Part shown: positions 56,878 through 64,000 of the stretch, piece by piece
Layout: each line of letters starts with the position of its first letter
Position numbering within the stretch: the stretch's first letter is position 1
Assembly: GCA_033220425.1 (NCBI GenBank)
Contig: CM065646.1
Location: 4,905,501 to 4,969,500 of the forward strand
From: Lepraria neglecta
Lineage: Eukaryota; Ascomycota; Lecanoromycetes; Lecanorales; Stereocaulaceae
Length of the DNA: 64,000 nt
Direction: 5' to 3'
Program-made: the position numbers and the translations under genes
The notes under the pieces: model-generated
What the model saw: the letters and a program-made list of their open reading frames with translations, nothing else
What the model was told of the DNA's origin: nothing
Database searches by the model: none

Positions 56878-59728
56878 CTATTTGAAATGTTTCCCACCGC
56901 GTGATTCACGCAAAATAGCCATGATTTCAATGGCTCGGGCTCTAGCTGCTTTGACATGTAGACCTTGCTCAGATTTGACAGATGCTCGGACAGCTACATA
57001 TCTCAACCCCCTTCCAAGAGAACCTAATTCCACAGTTGGATCCGCGCCGTATTTGAGAAAGAGATAGATTATCTCGATCCAGTCAGCCATCACACGATGC
57101 GAGAAACTTTCTCGAAAATCAGAAGAAGCTGGAAACTCTCCATTACAGTTACAAGCAAAGTCTTCTACACAGTAGCTGTAGCAAATTTCAAATTGGGATC
57201 TGCACCATTATCAAGAAGCGATTGAACCATCGTGCTGCTCGCAAAGGGTCGCACAAAAATTGTTTGGACACATCGTTGTTCTTCATGGTAGCGTCCTCAG
57301 TAACGGCCAGATGCCAGTATCCTGTTTCACAAGACAACGCTTGTGCACCTTTGCATTCACATAAGTGTAGAGATTCAGCCTGACTGCAAGTGATAAGAAA
57401 GAAAGGCCAAAGGAGTCATTGATCTCTGGACGGAATGTGCAGGTCCAATACGGTGTCAAGATGCCCTCCCATTGATAAGCGCTTTTCGGGCTATTCATTT
57501 GCATGAATGTTGATCCATCTCGATTCGATGTTTTGGCGGGCTCCGTAGCTGCACGGTCAACCTCGTCGAGTACATCTACTTGAGTTTGGGGCATCTGGGT
57601 CTCCTTGGAGGCCTCTTGGGCGAGGTAGGCATATTGCATGCATTCTTTAATTGCGCGCCAGAATGTATCCCTGCTCAAGGCATCTGGAGCCATGCGTTTG
57701 AGTTGCAGGACGAAGGAACTGCACAAAGCTAGGTGTAGGTTGAACTGTAGACCAGCCGCCCGGAGCTGACGCCACACTTGTAGGCTCTCTAAAAAGTCCT
57801 TGATAGTCCTATGCAGATATTGTACCGTTGAATCTGCTAGGGAGCAAGGGGTGCTTGAGATATCGAAGTAAGCCATTGGGAACATGTTAAACGCATTCAT
57901 GGAACAAGCTCTTTACCGGGACATTCGTAAACCCATGTTCACTTCTAACAACCCTTGTTCACTTCTAGCAAACCTTTAAAACGACTGTTCAATCGTCTTC
58001 TGATTAATTCGGCTCGGGCGCTTTTCTTCCTTTCGTCGAGAGGCTGTACTTTGAGATTAAGTACAAATTCGGGTCCCTCATCCGCAAAGAATAAGCACAG
58101 GAGACTAGGCGGCTTCCGCGCAGCTCGGACAACTTGGAAAATTTGCGAAGCGTGCTCCCGATAGAAAGGACCCAAACTTTTGAGCATCTTCTCATAGAGT
58201 TTCTCTAGATCTGGCGGTAGAAAGCCTACTCGTCTTTGCAGATCGGACACCCTGTCTTCATTCACAAGCTCTGCAAAGCCGTCATTGTCGTGAAAATTCG
58301 ATTCGATAAACTATTTGATATAAGGATAGGTAAGATCTTGAAGCATGAGGCTAGGCTTATGTTTGAATGCATCCTCGAGCACGACCCAGGGCCTACTTGA
58401 GACACAGACTTTGATGTGAGGGGAGGAACCAATATCCTTCAGGAGATCTATCAGGTTGTTATGGCCCCCGCCGAATTCATCTAGACCATCGATAAAGAAG
58501 CAGAATTTCGCTTCCGAGGGGTCTTCGTTCGCGAGTAGTCTGAATGCATGTCGTAGCTCTGGCTCAGTCCATTTAGAATGGTCATAGCTGAACAAATTGC
58601 ACGCTTCACAACGTTCAGGAAAGATCCGTGGTATTAGGGCTGAGTGTTCTTTGACAATTTGGAATAGGGTCGATTGTAAAGGACCCATTTGAGACATCTG
58701 CATTCCAGTGCCCGAATTCCAGAAGAAGAAGGTTGCAGTCAGCAGTCGAACCTCCGCAGCCCAAGTCCCGAGGTGCTCGAAAGTGCGCTTGTCGTCATAC
58801 ATGTACTTCATTAAAGTTGATTTCCCGATCCTGCTTTGCCAGTGATCCAGTAAAGAGTAGAGTCGCTCTCAAGCCACTGAGTGAGATTTGTCCATGGCAA
58901 CTGACCGGCATTAGATTCGAGAAATATCCATCGGAACGTCTTTTCATGGGCCTCAGCGATTCGATCATGGCGATCAGTCGTTTCAGGATAATGAAGACTG
59001 TTAAGTATATCTCCCTGCAATCTTTCCTGCCGTTGCGGCATGCAGCTTTCGTATGATTATGGGCGCCGGCCCGCAATGCCTTTGTCATGGTGAATTGCCC
59101 TGATGAGATCGTCTTTCCATTTTGTAGAATCTTTGATGTAATCGAGAAATTTCTCGCCCAGGCCTTGCGTGCTTAGGTCAATACCCTTGACACAATCCAT
59201 CATCGTAGTTTGTCTGGTGACAGACTCGCTCAATTGTTCGCTGGAAGGGTCAGAATTGGCTTCATCAAGCAGGCATAAATGCGCTATTACCGGAATGACA
59301 CCAATATGCGGATAATGAGCTCCTGCCTGACTTCATTCAGCCTCTCTTGCAGACTTTAGATCTTATTCTCTCTCCATATAGTATTCAACGTCGCGCGGAA
59401 GTTGATCCATGTTCCTGGCTGGCTATCTGACTTAAGTCTCTCGAGCGCTGTTAGTAATTTGAGACAAATGCCCCCACATTGCTCAGCGAGCTGTTGAAGG
59501 TAGACGTCATTCTGTGAAGTGTCCTGCTCTGGCTTGCTGGAAAGTACCTTGGAGCTCATTGACAAGTTTCTGCAGATCAACGGCTATGCCCTCGAATTCC
59601 TGATTCTTTCGTGAAGCATTTTCTTTGGAGTTATGAAGCCGATAACCTTCAGAGAGGATCTTGCTACTAAAATCAACGAATTGAATGATGTTGGCTGCAA
59701 CACCGAATGCCAGTATTGCCTCTGCCAT
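56878..59728 (-). pseudogene. Decayed NACHT STAND (NLR-like) gene with ankyrin-like tail
   Basis: The domain order is complete but the reading frame is not. The N-terminus (59728, MAEAILAFGVAANIIQFVDF) is a helical domain typical of fungal STAND proteins. A NACHT domain follows, with Walker A (WITGKAGSG, about 58815-58840) and Walker B (FCFFIDGLDEFGG), then CVSSRPWVV. A winged-helix-type region (YLHRTIKDFLES) comes next, and ankyrin-like pieces (LLDNGADPNL, FLKYGADPTVEL). Breaks: a frame change near 59,560; TAA at 59356; a one-base loss just at the Walker A lysine codon; TAG at 58311; a 20-base tandem duplication (57936-57955 and 57956-57975) with a stop; and a stop at 57283. No intron signals explain the Walker A break. 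By family, intact versions sense ligands and trigger incompatibility or defence. A sequencing-error origin is unlikely given the number of breaks. Confidence 0.85.
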
Positions 59729-60052
59729 GGTATTTTGGCTCTTTGTACAGATCTGAATGTCAAACGGCCTCTTCGGATGAATTGTATCTTTGAAGCGATC
59801 AGGCTGAGGCAGAGGGAGGCAAATATAGGCTGCGCTAGGTTGGGGCAGGCTTACTCAGCTATCAAATAGTAACCTTGCCCTGCAAGGCATCTCTGCAGCC
59901 AAGCCACCTTTCGTCTGTCACTTTTTGGACCTTGCAAATCGATGGAACGCATTGGCTTGAATGGCGCTTCAAGGAAGCATGAGTTAATCAATTACACTGT
60001 CTTCAATATCTTCTGCACAGCCTATTTGATAATCCTCGCAGCCCTCAGCAAG
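59729..60052. other. Intergenic
   Basis: 3' side of the cofactor C gene and upstream region of the NLR-like pseudogene. No gene seen. Confidence 0.5.
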
Positions 60053-61252
60053 TCATCTGGCTCCACATTTTGAATCTGCACTAGCAATAATCTCCTTCCA
60101 AGCCTCATTTCCAATGGCACATTCATCATCAGGACCTAGAACGCTCCAGTTGGGGCTATGCTCCGCCCTCAACCATTTGAAATCGTCAACTTGATCCCAT
60201 AAATTGGGAGTATCGGTTTCATCAGCATCCTACGGATTTTCTAGTCAGAAAAGATAGCTGCAACTCAAGCGGAGAGGGAGCTTAGCTTACATGAATGGAC
60301 CGCAAAGGCGCAAAGCGTATCCCTTTACAATCCTCAATAATAGGCCTGCTACTACACCGCAGATACACCACACAATCCTTGCACTCGTGCATGCGCACTT
60401 GTCGACTGTATATAACAAGCGTGCTTCTCTCGACGCCCGTGATGTGTACTGCTCCATTGACTCTGCCGCACAGTAAGAGGCTTTCGGTAATTGATTTTAT
60501 TGTCATAGTCGCGAACAATTGGGCTAGGGTAGTTGTGATAGAGAGATCGATCACACTGTGCTGACAGTCCGTAATGGATGCGGACGAGGCTGGTTGTATG
60601 GAGGACTTGGGGAGGATGTAGTGGTCGTGGGAGATGGAAGAGACTGTGACAGCCGTGGAAGAGCTTGATTCGGGGGCTTGTGGCTTGGTGATAGGCACTG
60701 TAGCCGCTTGGGTGGAGGATGTTGGACTTGAGACATAGCTTGGAGCCTGCTGGCCTTGTAGCGGGGCCTCTTTCAACCCATCACTGGCAGGAGTCGTAGA
60801 ATCCTCTGGGGGGATGATTTTCTTGAATGCGAACTTGCGCTTCGGTGCAGATGCAGTACGAGTCTCTTGTAGCTTGTCCCTCAAGTTCTTAATCGCCTAG
60901 TAAGCTGAGAGCTCAATCAGCGTTGTATTGCAAATGGAGTCCGAGTCTAGCGTACTGTCGAGTATGTGCGCTGGTCGTAGGCAGGTAGATAGATTGAGGC
61001 ATCCATGACTAGATCGGATAGTTGGGAGATGGTAGATTGACATTGGGCTGTAAGACTGGCACGATCTGCTTCTTGAAGGGTGGCGTCTTTGAGACGGGTC
61101 ATCTGCTCCTGGAGACCTAGATTTGCGTCTTAGATTGAGGATGGAGGGGAGCGTTACGAGAGCTCACCTGTTTCCTCATGCTGGAAACGGCAGTAGAAGT
61201 CCTCCTTGATGGAGGCTGTCTTATTGGGCGTCTCTCTAGTCTCCATTGACAT
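60053..61252 (-). CDS. Tubulin-binding cofactor C (TBCC)
   Basis: Four exons: 61252-61168, 61116-60956, 60896-60291 and 60229-60053 (342 residues). Introns are 51, 59 and 61 bases, all GT-AG. Start MSMETRETPNK; a second ATG two codons on is an alternative. Residues ~15-105 are a charged helical N-terminal region (FYCRFQHEETGLQEQMTRLK), followed by a disordered linker. The C-CAP/cofactor C beta-helix domain is at about 170-300 (LLLCGRVNGAVHITGVERST, MHECKDCVVYLRCSSRPIIEDC). It continues across the last intron into DTPNLWDQVDDFKWL and ends with SPNWSVL. In the family this domain supplies the arginine finger that stimulates tubulin GTPase in the cofactor C/D/E complex. The conserved QVRMHEC and SSRPIIE blocks are present; the catalytic arginine was not singled out. 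It acts in the cytosol in tubulin heterodimer assembly. Confidence 0.9.
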
Positions 61253-61609
61253 GAAAAATTAGTCTAAATGTTATAGGTGTTAGCCGGGTTGCTAGTGATG
61301 TCTACGTTGTTGGCCGAAGTGAAGCCATATAAAAGCACCACACTAAGCCGCATTATCTAATAGGCATTTTCGATGGATACAATCCCATGGAGAATTCCGC
61401 TTCAGTATCAACTGCTCATCCTCTCTGAATACCATAATCTACGACGGAACATGGGCTAGATGGTAATCTATCTTGACCTTCTGTGTCCGAGGCGGCCCCT
61501 ACTTCGTTCGCGTAACTGTTCAACAAGGCCGGAGCAGAACCCCGAACACGATATAAATAGATGCGTACGTACAGTGCGTGAACCTGATCTAGCCTAGAGG
61601 ATACATTCA
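61253..61609. other. Intergenic
   Basis: Spacer between the cofactor C start and the NDUFA11-like stop codon, both genes on the - strand. Contains the cofactor C promoter; no further gene seen. Confidence 0.5.
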
Positions 61610-62352
61610 TCATGTCCGAGGCACGTCGATGCCATAGTTCTCCTTTATCCGATCCGCTCGTCTCTCTCTGTACCCGGGACCATATATGCCTATGATTACA
61701 CATGTTAATGCAAAGTTTTGGATCAAACAGTGATTTAATTACCTCTGCCCTCTCCCAATTGTTCCAGGGTCTCTTGTATTGGCCTCCGCCTGTTCTTCCT
61801 CAGATTCTCCTTCCGCTCATACTCATCCACATTGGGATCCTTGTCATATCCTGAGAACTTTCCTCCGGTGTAGTCAAAAACACCTTGTACCACCGCCAGG
61901 GCAGCTCCAAAGCCCAAGACCGATGGGAACGTTCGGACTATGGCCGAGTCAGTATATGTATTACTTGGCTAGTCGGGGATGGGCTGACATCTCATCCCCA
62001 AGATTGCTCCTGAGAAGAATCCTCCGATTGCTGGATTCCAGCTATCATCCTTCTCTCGTAGATTTGCAGCTGCAGCGTTCGTAAATCCGTGTGCACAACC
62101 CGCAGCGGCTGTGTTCCTAGTCAGTCGTCTGCACACACTCCAATCGGCCCATGAGAGCTGACCAAACATTCCAATTGTCCCTCCAGTCCGTGTAAATACA
62201 CCCCAGCCTGACACATTCTGCTTCGTAAGAGTGTTTTGAATTGCGGAAACGGTAAGTCCAGCAGCTCCAAGGATGAGGGTTGCTTCGATGGCTTTGCCGA
62301 CAGCATCTTTCGGATGGTAAACTTCCTGAACCGCCTCGTCTTGAGACGCCAT
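61610..62352 (-). CDS. NADH:ubiquinone oxidoreductase NDUFA11/21.3 kDa-type subunit
   Basis: Four exons: 62352-62163, 62108-61989, 61937-61743 and 61689-61610 (194 residues). Introns are 54, 51 and 53 bases; the 54-base intron is open in frame. The protein reads MASQDEAVQEVYHPKDAVGK, then glycine/alanine-rich membrane segments (ATLILGAAGLTVSAI, GGTIGMFAAAGCAHGF, AIGGFFSGAILGM, VLGFGAALAVVQG). The hydrophilic end DPNVDEYERKENLRKNRRRP is conserved in fungal complex I subunits of this family. Four short transmembrane helices are expected, as for the B14.7/NDUFA11 and Tim17-like fold. It acts in the mitochondrial inner membrane, in complex I membrane-arm assembly and stability. There is no cleavable presequence, as is usual for this subunit. 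It is transcribed away from the protease gene at 63024. Confidence 0.92.
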
Positions 62353-63023
62353 GACTCAGTAGAGTGAGGCGCCTTTCGTTGCTCAATTAGTCTATTGGGA
62401 TAGGATCATTGACAAGAGTAGTGTGAGGCTCGACTTGGGATAATGAAGCTCAGCGGGCGCGCAAAGGGCGCTTGCGGCGTCTTCGGTGCTCCGGTTGGCC
62501 GATGTTTAGGCAAGCTCCATGCAGTGAGATCGTTCTTGTGATAGCTGTCTCTGCGGTTGCCCATCTTCGTTCCCCTTTACAGGAATCAAGCATTCTCTTC
62601 TCGACAACTAAGTCCACAGAAATGTGACCATCCAACCCCCCAAACCCTCTACAGCAAGCATTCACCCCAGCGCAGACTCAAAGAGCTCTAAACATCAGCG
62701 TTTACTTCGTCTACCACAGTCCACCCAAGCTTCTACAAGAGAGACACTTCTTCTCAACACAGTAAAAGCCTACAACGTCATACCATACCCTCTTGAAGAG
62801 CCAAGTGCTAAGAATTTAGCCAACGTTACCTTGCCCCGAAACGGCAAAGGATACCCAATACAGCCCTCTTCGAGCTCGTAAAACTGCTTGTCTGACCAGA
62901 CAAATGATTCAACCAAAAGCTATAGGGTGATTCAGTCAAAAACCAAGCCTGGAAAGGCGTTTATCGGACCTGTCTACAAATCGGCGTCCTTATACACAGC
63001 ATGCTGGGCTGACCGCAAGAGTT
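62353..63023. other. Divergent upstream region
   Basis: 671 bases between the complex I subunit (-) and the protease gene (+). A + strand frame of 85 codons (62624-62881) starts only with GTG and has UTR-like low-complexity composition, so it is not called. An ATG at 62904 could begin an alternative first exon of the downstream gene. Confidence 0.45.
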
Positions 63024-64000
63024 ATGAATATTCACTTGAGAGGAGGTAGTAGCTCCCATGCCAGTATGGTCGGCGTTTACTGATGCATTTTATGATTCAG
63101 GAAAGACGGCGCCCCGCCTCCTCCAAGACCTCCGCTCCTATGACCCTCGCAAGCCCCCACCAAGCGGCTTCAACATCCTGACAGATTTACCGTGGCATGA
63201 TGAGGAACAGAAGAAGCCACCCCCACCGCCCGTCGGTAAAGGCAGCTGTAGACACGAGTGGTCACTGAAACAGAATCAATGCAGCCCCGCAGAAATCAGC
63301 GAAACGCGGGATGAGACTCTATTATGGATCATTGCAGCGTATTGTGCCCAATGCCGATCTCATCTGGAGCTATTACTTGATTTCCGGGAAGGCGATAATT
63401 TCTATCCGCGTTGTCCCAACGAGGATATGCCTTTGCACCATTTCGTACACAGACCAGAATCATCAAGCCCTCGGCAGCCTGGCACAACCCTTCCAAACCT
63501 GAATCATGGATTTGCATGGGTGGACACCCAAGAATTCCGGTGCTCATCAATGTCGTGTTATGCGAAACTCCAGATTCGCATAAAACCACCAAGGCTCATA
63601 CCGAACTGGGTGGCCCAACTAAGTGACACACTTGTGATCAAAGCACGTGCGGAGAAAGCCATAGCAAGCGATCCTGAAAGATTTGAAGGCCATGGCGTTC
63701 CACTGCCTACACAGGTACTTCAATCGACGATCGCATACATCTCCAACGCTATGAACGATCAGGGCATTAAGAAAAGGATTCTAGGGAAAAACAAAAGATT
63801 CATGTTGAATCTGGGAGAACCATGTGCAGATTTGCTTGAGTACAGCGGCTTTTCACGTGAGGTAATCAGATACAGTCCGTCAATATTGCAACGAGCTAAG
63901 TGCTCAATAGGGGGAAGACTGGCTACCGCCACAGCCCGAGCCTTCGGCCGATATACCTTTCACAAATCCAGTCAACATCCGGCTAGATGATATTGAGAAA
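63024..64000 (+). CDS. Probable ubiquitin-specific protease, N-terminal part (runs off the window)
   Basis: Preferred model: exons 63024-63045, 63101-63861 and 63911 to beyond 64000, introns of 55 and 49 bases. The first intron has a strong end (TTTACTGATG, then GATTCAG) and yields MNIHLRGGKTAPRLLQDL. An unspliced start at 63058 (MPVWSAFTDAFYDS) and a longer intron from 62929 are alternatives. After the second intron the frame reads EGEDWLPPQPEPSAD, then FTNPVNIRLDDIEK. GKTAPRLLQDL with a CRHEW segment and a CAQC motif (YCAQCRSHLELLL) looks like the N-terminal region of large fungal ubiquitin carboxyl-terminal hydrolases, possibly Ubp2-like. The catalytic Cys and His boxes would lie outside the window, so the function is inferred from the N-terminus only. 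Confidence 0.6.

Noticed and set aside
58795-59088. Alternative open frames across the NACHT P-loop region
   Set aside because: They are out of frame with the recognisable Walker A and result from the decay of the pseudogene.
62624-62881. 85-codon + strand frame upstream of the ubiquitin protease gene
   Set aside because: It begins at GTG, not ATG, and its Ser/Pro/Thr-rich composition is typical of untranslated leader sequence.

Overview
The window looks like a filamentous ascomycete (Pezizomycotina) chromosome; Leotiomycetes is my guess, not something I could prove. Reasons: short spliceosomal introns of about 48-84 bases with CTAAC/CTGAC-type branch points, fungal-specific protein families, and a large block of transposons saturated with TpA in the way repeat-induced point mutation (RIP) leaves it. 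It has two sharply different halves that meet near 33 kb.

Left half (1 to about 33,000): no intact host gene. It is a nested stack of Ty3/Gypsy LTR-retrotransposon fossils. Element A (2490-9558, + strand, 111-base LTRs, 5-base target duplication) abuts element B (9565-16182, - strand, 430/437-base LTRs, 5-base target duplication). B's insertion site lies in the duplication made by A. A fragment C (16183-17679, + strand) is cut by element D (17680-31244, - strand, same family as B). D is itself split by element E (19307-26330, - strand, 226-base LTRs), and E is split by a DNA-transposon-like MITE (21884-22499). Elements A, B, D and E all show remnants of a C-terminal chromodomain. A truncated E-family copy and an inverted scrap of a B/D LTR follow D. 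A second, inverted MITE copy (32396-33001) sits exactly on the border with the gene-rich half. Near the left edge, a block of about 240-base tandem repeats (about 1375-2370) is strikingly less mutated than its surroundings.

Right half (33,000-64,000): ordinary gene density. In order: a membrane-anchored fucose-lectin-like protein (-); a conserved fungal protein of unknown function (+); a small secreted proline-rich protein (+); an HPC2/ubinuclein-type HIR-complex subunit (-); a helical-domain plus pseudokinase protein (-) divergent from an active-looking Ser/Thr kinase (+); a cysteine-rich membrane protein (+); an RPAP1/Rba50 homologue (-); a decayed NACHT STAND (NLR-like) pseudogene (-); tubulin-binding cofactor C (-); the NDUFA11-type complex I subunit (-); and the start of a probable ubiquitin-specific protease (+), cut by the window edge. 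Exon structures were worked out by hand from splice signals and frame continuity, and every multi-exon model given sums to a whole number of codons. The gene-poor stretch 51.1-55.0 kb holds an 89-base tandem repeat and no gene I trust.

The genes do not form an operon or an obvious metabolic cluster. The common thread among the accessory genes is self/non-self recognition and signalling: lectin, MLKL-like pseudokinase, kinase and a dead NLR, mixed with housekeeping genes for chromatin, RNA polymerase II assembly, tubulin folding, complex I and ubiquitin.
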